From contig NZ_JACZCS010000001.1 of NCBI RefSeq assembly GCF_014904745.1, forward strand, positions 310,001 through 374,000: DNA of 64,000 bases, written 5' to 3'. Made by a program: the position numbers and the translations under genes. The notes below the pieces were generated by a model that searched no databases, had not been told where the DNA came from, and was given only the letters and a program-made list of their open reading frames with translations. Each line of letters begins with the position of its first letter. Position 1 is the first letter of the stretch. Below, in pieces: positions 57,178-64,000 of the stretch. This DNA is from Oricola nitratireducens. GTDB lineage: Bacteria > Pseudomonadota > Alphaproteobacteria > Rhizobiales > Rhizobiaceae.

Positions 57178-57591
57178 ATGGCCGAGGACGATTCGCATAT
57201 ATACGCGGTCCAGCCGCCGGATGACGGCCAGGACCGCTCCGACACGGTGATACCGCTCGCACCATCCCGGCAAAGCCGGCAGGATTTCGTCATGGTGCGG
57301 TTCGACCGGCGCGAACTGGACCAGATCCTTCGCATCTACAGCCTGATGGTCGGCGCCGGAGAATGGCGGGACTACGCCATCGACCACCTCAAGGACCGGG
57401 CCGTCTTTTCGGTGTTTCGCCGGTCTTCCGAAGTGCCGCTCTACCGGATCGAGAAGACGCCGAAATTGGCGCGCAGGCAGGGCGCGTTCAGCGTCGTCGC
57501 CGCGTCAGGCATGGTCCTGAAGCGCGGGCACGAACTCGCCAATGTGCTGAAAGTGTTCGACAAGCCGCTCAGGGTCGTCGCCTCAAACTGA
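57178..57591 (+). CDS. DUF2794 domain-containing protein
   Basis: A 137-residue soluble protein matching DUF2794, a family largely confined to alphaproteobacteria: VMVRFDRRELDQILRIYSLMVGAGEWRDYAIDHLKDRAVFSVFRR and YRIEKTPKLARRQGAFSVVAASGMVLKRGH. No known function. GGGAG lies five bases before the ATG. The upstream CtrA box suggests cell-cycle control. Its 3' end overlaps the convergent acetyltransferase gene by nine bases. Confidence 0.88.
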   Translation: MAEDDSHIYAVQPPDDGQDRSDTVIPLAPSRQSRQDFVMVRFDRRELDQILRIYSLMVGAGEWRDYAIDHLKDRAVFSVFRRSSEVPLYRIEKTPKLARRQGAFSVVAASGMVLKRGHELANVLKVFDKPLRVVASN

Positions 57592-58161
57592 TTCGGTCTT
57601 CGGCCGGTACAGCGTTCCCGGAAACGCGTTTTCGTCGGGCAGGGTGTCTTCGCCGTCGCCGAGCGCCCTTTGCATCAGGACAGTGTCGAGCCACCGGCCG
57701 AACTTGAAGCCGGATCCCCTGAAGGTGCCGATCATCTCGAAACCGAGGCTTTCATGCAGGCGGATCGACGCCTTGTGCGAGGAGCCGCCGATGACCGCGA
57801 TCATCTGGCGGAAGCCGAGCGCCTCGGCCCTGGCGAGGAGTTCCACCATCAGCGCCCTGCCGATGCCGCGGCCCTGCATCTCCGAATCGATATAGACGGA
57901 GTTTTCGATCGACCAGCGATAGGCGGGCCTGGCGCGAAAGGCGTTGGCATAGGCGTAGCCCGCTATACGGCCGCCGTCCGTTTCGGCGACGATATAGGGA
58001 AAACCGGGGTCGCGGACGGCCTCGAAGCGGTTGCGCATCTCCGCCTCGTCCGGCGGATCGAGTTCGAAGCTGGCGGTGCCGTGCAGGACGGCGTGGCGGT
58101 AGATGGCGGTGATGGGGGGAACGTCGGAAAGGGCGGCGTCCCGGATTTCGACAGGCGGCAT
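57583..58161 (-). CDS. GNAT acetyltransferase, phosphinothricin-type
   Basis: A 192-residue GNAT of the Pat/Bar/MnaT group: VEIRDAALSDVPPITAIYRHAVLHGTASFELDPP, YAYANAFRARPAYRWSIENSVYI, the acetyl-CoA site QGRGIGRALMVELLARAEALGFRQMIAVIGG and GFEMIGTFRGSGFKFGRWLDTVLMQR. Such enzymes acetylate phosphinothricin, methionine sulfone or other amino-acid analogues. ATG 58161 has AAGG eight bases upstream; longer in-frame starts exist at 58203 and 58224. Confidence 0.88.
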   Translation of the reverse strand: MPPVEIRDAALSDVPPITAIYRHAVLHGTASFELDPPDEAEMRNRFEAVRDPGFPYIVAETDGGRIAGYAYANAFRARPAYRWSIENSVYIDSEMQGRGIGRALMVELLARAEALGFRQMIAVIGGSSHKASIRLHESLGFEMIGTFRGSGFKFGRWLDTVLMQRALGDGEDTLPDENAFPGTLYRPKTESV

Positions 58162-58220
58162 GCAGATGACCTTGCAGATGTTGCGCCTGCCAGTAATCGG
58201 CATTTTTTCCCGCTGTTCAA

Positions 58221-58249
58221 ACAAAAAAGGCGGCCGGGAGGCCGCCTTT
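58221..58249 (-). terminator. Rho-independent terminator of the Bax inhibitor gene
   Basis: On the minus strand a perfect ten-pair stem (AAAGGCGGCC/GGCCGCCTTT) with a four-base loop is followed by TTTGTTTG. It starts 22 bases after the stop of the Bax inhibitor-1 homologue. Confidence 0.9.
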
Positions 58250-58271
58250 CGCGTGTCTATGATCCGGTGCG

Positions 58272-59048
58272 TCAGTTGCGGTTGCCGAGGAACTGCAGCA
58301 GGAACATGAACAGGTTGATGAAGTCGAGATAGAGGCGCAGCGCGCCCATGATCGCCTTGCGGCCGGCAACGGCTTCGCCGTCACCCTCGTAATACATCGA
58401 CTTGATCTGCTGGGTGTCGAAGGCCGTCAGTCCGGCGAAGATCAGCACGCCGATCACGGAGACCGCGAACTGCAGCGCGGAAGACTGCAGGAACAGGTTC
58501 ACCAGCGATGCGACGATCAGGCCGATCAGGCCCATGAACAGGAACGAGCCCATCGCCGACAGGTCGCGCTTGGTGGTATAACCATAAAGCGACAACGCGC
58601 CGAAGGCGGTCGCGCTGATGAAGAACGTCTGGACGATGCTTGCCGGGGTGTAGACCAGGAAGATCGACGACAGGGAAAGACCCATCAGGCCGGCGAAGAT
58701 CCAGAAAGCCGTCTGGGCGCCGGAAACCGTCATGTTCTGGATGCGGGCGCTCAGATAGAACACCATTCCGAGGGGAGCGAGCATGACGACCCAGCGCAGC
58801 GGGGAACCGTAAAGCGCCACGCCGACATTCGACAGCATCTTGCCATTGCCCAGCGTGGCGACAGCCGCGGAGGGATCGGTGGTGGTCGCGAGCATCATCG
58901 TGCCCAGCGCCGCAAGTCCGGTGATCACCAGGCCAAGCGCCATCAGGTTGTAGACGCGGATCATGTAGGCGCGCAGCCCGGCGTCGATGCTCGCATCATA
59001 GGTGCGAGCCTGGCCGGCGCGCGTATTCAGGTTTCGAAGTTCAGCCAT
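58272..59048 (-). CDS. Bax inhibitor-1/YccA family membrane protein
   Basis: A 258-residue protein with seven membrane helices. DASIDAGLRAYMIRVYNLMALGLVITGLAALG at the N-terminus, FWIFAGLMGLSLSSIFLVYT, and the C-terminal LTAFDTQQIKSMYYEGDGEA with its conserved aspartates and LRLYLDFINLFMFLLQFLGNRN match the BI-1 family. Bacterial members form calcium-leak or pH-sensitive channels and modulate FtsH. The 222 bases upstream, to the ABC permease end, hold its promoter region but no clear element. Confidence 0.93.
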   Translation of the reverse strand: MAELRNLNTRAGQARTYDASIDAGLRAYMIRVYNLMALGLVITGLAALGTMMLATTTDPSAAVATLGNGKMLSNVGVALYGSPLRWVVMLAPLGMVFYLSARIQNMTVSGAQTAFWIFAGLMGLSLSSIFLVYTPASIVQTFFISATAFGALSLYGYTTKRDLSAMGSFLFMGLIGLIVASLVNLFLQSSALQFAVSVIGVLIFAGLTAFDTQQIKSMYYEGDGEAVAGRKAIMGALRLYLDFINLFMFLLQFLGNRN

Positions 59049-59270
59049 TTTTACCTCTGTTGCTCACAAATCCCGTCGGGTGTCCGGCCGGCGCATTTGC
59101 TTCCGACCGCGGCGCCGCTGGCGGGACTCCAGCATGCCTGCGGATAATATGAGGTGTGAAGAGGGCACAAACAAGACCGGGAGACCATGATTAAGCGGCG
59201 GAAATGCCATCCGTTTTTATCTTAATAGCGTCCTGCGCGATCGACGGTTAACGAAACCTTGCGCAAATCG

Positions 59271-61832
59271 TTACAAGTTGCGCAAAACCGGCGCCGCCTT
59301 CTGGCCGAGGATGCGCCATGTGCCGGCGAGGCCGAAGCCGACGGTCAACACAAGCGCGGTGAGCAGCGTTCCCGCCGCGACGCCGGGAAGCAGCTGCCAC
59401 GGCAGGTTCATGATCTGCGCGATCACGAACCAGGCGGCGACGCCGCCGGCAAACAGCGCGAACAGCGCCGTCGCCGTGCCAAGCATCAGATATTCCAGCG
59501 AGAAGGCGCCGATCAGCATGGTGCGGGTCGCGCCGAGCATTTTCAGAACCACCGCGTCGTGCACGCGGGCGCGGTTGCCCGCCGCAAGCGCCCCGCCGAG
59601 CACCAGCACCGAGGCGACGAGCGCGACGGCGGCGGCGGCCCGGATCGCGGTGGCGAGCTGGCCGATCAGCCGGTTGACGAGGTCGATCGCGTCCTTGACG
59701 CGCACCGAGGTGACCGTCGGAAAGGCCTGCGTCACGTCGCGCAGGATGGTCGCCTCGGTCGCGGTATCCGCGCCGGGCATCGTCAAAGTCGCGAGCCAGG
59801 CATGCGGCGCGCCGGCAAAGGTGTTCGGCGAGAACACCATAACGAAATTGATGGCGAGCGATTCCCACTGCACCTGGCGCAGATTGGCGATGCGCGCGGT
59901 GATATTGCGGCCGAGCACGTTGACCGTGACGGTGTCGCCGATGCCGAGCCCGATTTCATGCGCTTCCTCGGCGGAAAACGAGACCAGCGGTTCGCCGGAA
60001 TAGTCCTTCGGCCACCATTTGCCCCCGACCAGAGTGGAGTTTTCCGGAACGGTCGCGGAATAGGTGACGCCGCGGTCGCCGCGCAGCACCCACGCGCCTT
60101 CCGGCGGCAAGTCCATCTTTACTACGTCCTGCCCGTTCAGTTCGACGATGCGGCCGCGCAGCATCGGCACGCGCTGCAGCACGGCGCCAGAGCCGGCCGT
60201 TTTCGTCACCAGCGCGGAAAAGTCGTCGATGATGGCGCCCTGGATGTCGACAAAGAAGAAATTCGGCGCCCGCTCGGGCAGGTTGCCGGCGATCTGGCGG
60301 CGCAGATTGCCGTCGATCAGGGCGAGGCTGACGAGCAGCGTCAGGCCGAGGCCGAGCGACAGGACGACCGACGGCGTCAGCGCGCCCGGCCGATGGATGT
60401 TGCCGATCGCGAGGCGAAGCGATGTCGAGCGCACCCGCGGCGCCCTTCTCGCGATCGCCTGCACGGCGACGGAAACGGCGCGCAGCACGCCGAAGGAGAA
60501 GGCGATGCCGCCCAGAAAGATTGCGGCGATGCGGCGGTCGAAGGACGTCTCGACAGCAAGCAGGGCGAGCGCGGCGATCAGGACGATGGCGGTGGCGAGA
60601 TAGGCGAGGCGCGGCCGGCGGTCGCCGTCGAAGCCCTGGTCGCGGAACAGCGCGGTCGCCGGGATGTCACGCGCTCGGCCGAGCGGCAGAATGGCGAAGG
60701 CGAGGGTCGTCACGAATGCGAACACGGTGGCGAGCGCCAGCGCGCCGGGATAAAGCCCTTGGCTTTCCGGCAGCGGGATGATGTCGGCGAGCGCCCAGGC
60801 GGCGACCCAGGGCATGAGCGAGGCGAGAACGAGACCGGCGACGATGCCGACGACGGCGATCGCGAGGATCTGCATCAGATAGACCATGGTGACGAAACCG
60901 CCCGGCGCGCCGAGGCACTTGAAGGTCGCGATCACGTTGCGCTTGGAATCGAGAAAGGCGCGTACGGCATTGGCCACGCCGACGCCGCCGGTCACCAGCG
61001 CGGTGAGGCCGACCAGCGTCAGGAACTGGGCGAAGCGCTCGATATTCGCCGACAGGGCCGGCGCGGCGTTGGCGCGATTGCGGATCGACCAGCCGGCGGC
61101 CGGGAATTCGGTTCCCGCCCGCTCGCTCATGCGGCGCAGATCGTCCGGCGTCGTCGAGGGCGCCGCGCGGACCTTGTAGACATATTCGACCAGCGAGCCC
61201 GGCTGCACGAGGCCGGAGGCGTTCAGACCGTCCATCGAGACAAGCATGCGCGGCGCGAAGGCGAAACCGTCGGAGACGGCGTCCGGTTCGCGGGTCAGCA
61301 CCGCCCGGATCCTGAAGGTCGCATTGCCGAGGCGGATCCTGTCGCCGACGGAAAGCCCGAGGCGTTCGAGCAGGATTTTCTCGACGGCGGCGCCGTAGAG
61401 GCCGTTCTTCACGTCGAACAGGTCGGCGCGCGGCAGGGCGGGGTTCGTTTCCAGCTTGCCGTAAAGCGGGTAGGACGTATCGACGGCCTTCAATTCGACA
61501 AGCGACTGGTCGGACTGGTCCTCGAGGCGGGCCATGGAGCGCATGTTCGCGCTGACGGCGACCTTGCCGAGGCTGTCGAGAAAGGCGCGTTCCGCATCGG
61601 TGGCGGTGCGGTGGACGAGTTCGAAGCGCAGGTCGCCGCCGAGGATGACCTGGCCTTGCTCGTCGATACCCTGTGTGACCGACTGCGAGACGGCGTTGAC
61701 GCCACCGATCGCCGCTGTGCCGAGCGCGATGCAGGCGAGGAAAACATAGAAGCCGGACAGCCCGCCGCGTAGTTCCCGCATCGAAAAGCGCATCGCCAGC
61801 GCGATGCCGCGCGCAAGCGGCATGCGGGTCAT
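59271..61832 (-). CDS. ABC transporter permease, YbbP-like
   Basis: An 853-residue FtsX-type permease with two repeats of a four-helix unit and large periplasmic loops: FYVFLACIALGTAAIGGVNAVSQSV at the N-terminus, LLVSLALIDGNLRRQIAGNLPERAPNFFFVDIQ in the middle, and LEYLMLGTATALFALFAGGVAAWFV near the end. It matches the permease of the lipase/lysophospholipase-associated ABC system (COG3127). Its ATG overlaps the stop of the ATPase gene (ATGA). Substrate unknown; lipid or lipoprotein extraction is inferred from the FtsX/LolC fold. Confidence 0.92.
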   Translation of the reverse strand: MTRMPLARGIALAMRFSMRELRGGLSGFYVFLACIALGTAAIGGVNAVSQSVTQGIDEQGQVILGGDLRFELVHRTATDAERAFLDSLGKVAVSANMRSMARLEDQSDQSLVELKAVDTSYPLYGKLETNPALPRADLFDVKNGLYGAAVEKILLERLGLSVGDRIRLGNATFRIRAVLTREPDAVSDGFAFAPRMLVSMDGLNASGLVQPGSLVEYVYKVRAAPSTTPDDLRRMSERAGTEFPAAGWSIRNRANAAPALSANIERFAQFLTLVGLTALVTGGVGVANAVRAFLDSKRNVIATFKCLGAPGGFVTMVYLMQILAIAVVGIVAGLVLASLMPWVAAWALADIIPLPESQGLYPGALALATVFAFVTTLAFAILPLGRARDIPATALFRDQGFDGDRRPRLAYLATAIVLIAALALLAVETSFDRRIAAIFLGGIAFSFGVLRAVSVAVQAIARRAPRVRSTSLRLAIGNIHRPGALTPSVVLSLGLGLTLLVSLALIDGNLRRQIAGNLPERAPNFFFVDIQGAIIDDFSALVTKTAGSGAVLQRVPMLRGRIVELNGQDVVKMDLPPEGAWVLRGDRGVTYSATVPENSTLVGGKWWPKDYSGEPLVSFSAEEAHEIGLGIGDTVTVNVLGRNITARIANLRQVQWESLAINFVMVFSPNTFAGAPHAWLATLTMPGADTATEATILRDVTQAFPTVTSVRVKDAIDLVNRLIGQLATAIRAAAAVALVASVLVLGGALAAGNRARVHDAVVLKMLGATRTMLIGAFSLEYLMLGTATALFALFAGGVAAWFVIAQIMNLPWQLLPGVAAGTLLTALVLTVGFGLAGTWRILGQKAAPVLRNL

Positions 61833-62527
61833 TCCGCGGCCTCGTCGAGGGGATTTCGTTCGCGGACATGGCCGGAATCGACCATCACCCGGCGGTCGCA
61901 TTCGCGCGCCAGATCGAGATCGTGGGTGACGAGCACGAAGGTCATGCCACGCTCGCGCTGTTTGGAGAACAGGAGTTCGGAAATCAGGTGGCCGGTATCG
62001 CCGTCGAGATTGCCGGTCGGCTCGTCGGCGATCAGGATCTTGGGATCGGGCGCGAGCGCGCGGGCAATGGCGACGCGCTGCTGCTCGCCGCCCGACAGTT
62101 GCCCCGGATAGTGGGTGACGCGGTCCTGCAATCCGACGGAAGCGAGTTCCCGTTCGGCCTTCTCGAAGGCGTTGCGCGCGCCGGCGAGTTCGAGCGGGAC
62201 GGCGACGTTTTCGAGCGCCGTCATGTTCGGAATCAGATGGAAGGACTGGAAGACGATTCCGATGTTCTGGCCGCGAAAGGCGGCGATGGCATCCTCGCGC
62301 ATCGCGTTGAGCGTCGCGCCGGCCACCTTCACGTCTCCGCGGTCGGGCCGTTCGAGACCGGAGAGAACCATCAGGAGCGTCGTCTTGCCCGATCCGGACG
62401 GCCCGACAACGCCGACCGATTCTCCGGCGCCGATGTCGAGATGCACGCTTTTGAGGACATGGACGGCGTTAACGCCACTGCCGAGCTTCAGATCGACGTC
62501 GGTGAGGGAAATGAGAGCTTCTGTCAC
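61829..62527 (-). CDS. ABC transporter ATP-binding protein, YbbA-like
   Basis: A 232-residue ABC ATPase of the LolD/MacB group: Walker A VGPSGSGKTTLL, Q-loop VFQSFHLIPNMTALENV, signature LSGGEQQRVAIARAL, Walker B ILIADEPTGNLD, H-loop VTHD. With the downstream permease it forms the YbbA-YbbP pair. Divergent from tesA with 53 bases between start codons, as in Escherichia coli. Confidence 0.94.
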   Translation of the reverse strand: MTEALISLTDVDLKLGSGVNAVHVLKSVHLDIGAGESVGVVGPSGSGKTTLLMVLSGLERPDRGDVKVAGATLNAMREDAIAAFRGQNIGIVFQSFHLIPNMTALENVAVPLELAGARNAFEKAERELASVGLQDRVTHYPGQLSGGEQQRVAIARALAPDPKILIADEPTGNLDGDTGHLISELLFSKQRERGMTFVLVTHDLDLARECDRRVMVDSGHVRERNPLDEAAE

Positions 62528-62580
62528 GGATGATCGATCCTATATGAACGGCATTGGGACAAAATGGTGTCGGAGCGGCG

Positions 62581-63216
62581 ATGTTCAAAGTCTGGTTACG
62601 TATTTTTCTCCTCGCCGGTTTGCTGTTTGGCGCCGTTCGCCTCGCCGAGGCGGGCGAAACGCTCTCCGGCGTCGGGTTCGGCGACAGCCTGATGGCGGGA
62701 TATCAGCTTGGCCCGGGCGAGGCCTTTCCCGACCGGCTGCAGGCGGCGCTCAGGTCCGAAGGCCACGACGTGACGATCGCCAATGCCGGGGTGTCCGGCG
62801 ACACGACGGCGGACGGGCTGGCGCGACTCGACTGGTCGGTGCCCGACGGAACGGACTTCGTGATCCTGGAACTCGGCGCAAACGATGCGTTGCGCGGTCT
62901 CTCACCGGACATCACGCGCGCCAATCTCGACAAGATGATCAGCCGGCTAAAGGAACGCGGCATCGACGTCATCCTCGCGGGCATGCTGGCGCCGCCGAAT
63001 ATGGGCGAGGATTATGCCGCGAAATTCGATGCGATCTTCCCGGAGCTGGCCGAAAAGTACAAATTGCCTTTCCACCGGTTTTTCCTCGACGGTGCGATCA
63101 CCGACCGCGCCAAACTGCTCGGCGACGGCATGCATCCCAACCCGGCCGGCGTCGATGCCATGGTGGCGAAAATCCTGCCCGTCATGCGGGATTATCTCGC
63201 CGCACGCGGCGACTAG
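62581..63216 (+). CDS. tesA: Arylesterase/lysophospholipase L1 (TesA)
   Basis: A 211-residue SGNH hydrolase with a signal peptide (WLRIFLLAGLLFGAVRLAEAG). Block I is GFGDSLMAGYQL with the catalytic Ser, block II ANAGVSGDT with Gly, block III ILELGANDALRG with Asn, and block V LGDGMHPNPAG with the catalytic Asp-x-x-His. It is a periplasmic thioesterase, arylesterase and lysophospholipase. GGAG precedes ATG 62581. Divergent from the ABC genes, which may share control. Confidence 0.93.
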   Translation: MFKVWLRIFLLAGLLFGAVRLAEAGETLSGVGFGDSLMAGYQLGPGEAFPDRLQAALRSEGHDVTIANAGVSGDTTADGLARLDWSVPDGTDFVILELGANDALRGLSPDITRANLDKMISRLKERGIDVILAGMLAPPNMGEDYAAKFDAIFPELAEKYKLPFHRFFLDGAITDRAKLLGDGMHPNPAGVDAMVAKILPVMRDYLAARGD

Positions 63217-63360
63217 AAAGGTTTCCGCCGCGCGTGCGGACAGGCCCTGCGCCAAAGTCCGATCCCAGTTTTAGCTTGCGCGGTCAGCCGGTCCGTGATT
63301 CGATTCGGGTGGGGACAAAGTGATTTGCCTGTCACACTTCCGAGCACGGGGGAGAGCGTC

Positions 63361-63954
63361 ATGCCGCGTCTGTTTGCCGCCCTGGAAATTCCGCACAATG
63401 CGGCGATGTCCTTGTCATTGCTGCGTGGAGGACTGCCCGGCGCCCGCTGGATCGACGTCGAAAATTACCACCTGACACTGCGCTTTATCGGAGATGTGGA
63501 ACACCATGTCGCCGACGAGTTCGCCGATGCGCTGTCGCGGGTGCGGCGGTTCGAATTCCGGCTGGGACTGTCCGGTCTCGGCGTCTTCGGCGGCAAGAAG
63601 CCGCATTCGCTGTTCGCGACCCCCACAGCCTCGCCCGACCTGACCGAATTGCAGGCGGAAATCGATCGCATCTGCCAGCGGCTGCGGCTGCCAGCCGATC
63701 CGCGCAAGTTCACGCCGCATGTGACCATCGCGCGGCTGCGCAACACGCCGCCGGAACAGGTGGCGCGCTATCTGTCGGGCCGCGGCAATTTCCATGTGCC
63801 GCCGTTCGCGGTGAACCGGTTCGTCCTGATGTCGTCGCGGGAATCGGTCGGCGGCGGACCCTATATCGTCGAGGAAAGCTATCCGCTGACGCCGCGCATT
63901 TCGGTTCCCAACGTGGCAAAAAACGCGCCGGCCGCCGAGCGCCTGGTACGGTGA
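63361..63954 (+). CDS. thpR: RNA 2',3'-cyclic phosphodiesterase ThpR
   Basis: A 197-residue 2H phosphoesterase: PRLFAALEIPHNA at the N-terminus, first HxTx motif in NYHLTLRFIGDV, second in FTPHVTIARL. It opens 2',3'-cyclic phosphates and joins or cleaves 2'-5' RNA linkages. GGGGGAGAGC lies before ATG 63361, so a longer in-frame start upstream was rejected. The stop overlaps the start of the next gene. Confidence 0.93.
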   Translation: MPRLFAALEIPHNAAMSLSLLRGGLPGARWIDVENYHLTLRFIGDVEHHVADEFADALSRVRRFEFRLGLSGLGVFGGKKPHSLFATPTASPDLTELQAEIDRICQRLRLPADPRKFTPHVTIARLRNTPPEQVARYLSGRGNFHVPPFAVNRFVLMSSRESVGGGPYIVEESYPLTPRISVPNVAKNAPAAERLVR

Positions 63955-64000
63955 GCCGGGAGAAACTCGACGCAGGCGCAATCGCCGCCGGGCTGGACAA
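63951..64000 (+). CDS. Start of a gene cut by the window end
   Basis: A GTG overlapping the thpR stop (GTGA) opens a frame of 16 complete codons reading SREKLDAGAIAAGLD after the start. This resembles the first helix of pterin-4a-carbinolamine dehydratase proteins (REKL-x-x-x-IAAGL), but too little is visible to assign it. Confidence 0.35.
   Translation, partial: MSREKLDAGAIAAGLD

Noticed and set aside
59259-61772. An 837-codon frame antisense to the YbbP-like permease
   Set aside because: Low-complexity, Arg/Asp/Gly-rich shadow; the permease frame has helices and family motifs.

Overview
The window is a GC-rich (mostly about 65%), densely coded chromosomal segment of an alphaproteobacterium, most likely of the order Hyphomicrobiales (Rhizobiales). 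The evidence is gene content and order: imuB-dnaE2, ftsK-lolA-xthA, divergent tsaD and hemCD-mic60-hemY, divergent ccmABCDG and acnA, a DUF2794 gene, sigma-54 and CtrA-type sites, and a sulfolipid (sqd) cluster. It is core chromosome with a few accessory insertions; no prophage, CRISPR array, plasmid functions or classical insertion sequence was seen. Genus could not be decided from sequence alone.

Region by region. 1-3.7 kb: end of the imuB-dnaE2 translesion mutasome. 3.8-6.5 kb: two surface-type glycosyltransferases, one a GT32/Anp1 fusion, then tRNA-Gly(GCC). 6.6-13.7 kb: housekeeping genes (trans-editing protein, YbbN-type thioredoxin, LON-domain protein, Trm112-like, TetR regulator, CreD, UbiH-type monooxygenase, TesB). 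13.8-17.7 kb: two consecutive glnK-amtB pairs, each behind its own sigma-54 promoter. 17.7-24.4 kb: ftsK (with a CtrA box), lolA, xthA, an orphan cyclic-nucleotide-domain protein, an OmpR-type regulator and an L,D-transpeptidase, a cell-envelope and division neighbourhood. 24.4-27.7 kb: methyltransferase/EVE pair, gpsA, tsaD. 27.8-32.7 kb: hemC-hemD-mic60-hemY. 32.8-41 kb: small soluble proteins, an MFS exporter, yggT, ppa, an Lnt-like amidase, an Hsp70-like ATPase and an acetyltransferase. 41-47 kb: cytochrome c maturation genes ccmABCDG facing acnA. 47-48.5 kb: a GIY-YIG nuclease gene bounded by 46-bp inverted repeats, with a further copy of the repeat core inside the next gene. 48.5-50.6 kb: NemR-like repressor, its probable operator, an oxidoreductase, and a VOC protein behind a MerR/SoxR-type promoter. 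50.6-54.2 kb: sulfoquinovosyl lipid genes with a Nudix hydrolase on the opposite strand. 54.3-55.9 kb: tandem glycine riboswitch and D-amino-acid dehydrogenase. 56-59 kb: DUF1223, a hairpin-rich gap, CtrA box and DUF2794, acetyltransferase, Bax inhibitor-1 homolog. 59.2-64 kb: tesA and its divergent ABC pair, thpR, and the start of one more gene.

Shared themes are nitrogen and ammonium control, heme and cytochrome c supply, inner-membrane shaping, envelope stress, and non-phosphorus membrane lipid synthesis. The least explained items are the GIY-YIG/palindrome cassette at 47.2-47.9 kb, the hairpin-rich gap at 56.8-56.9 kb, and the GT32/Anp1 fusion.
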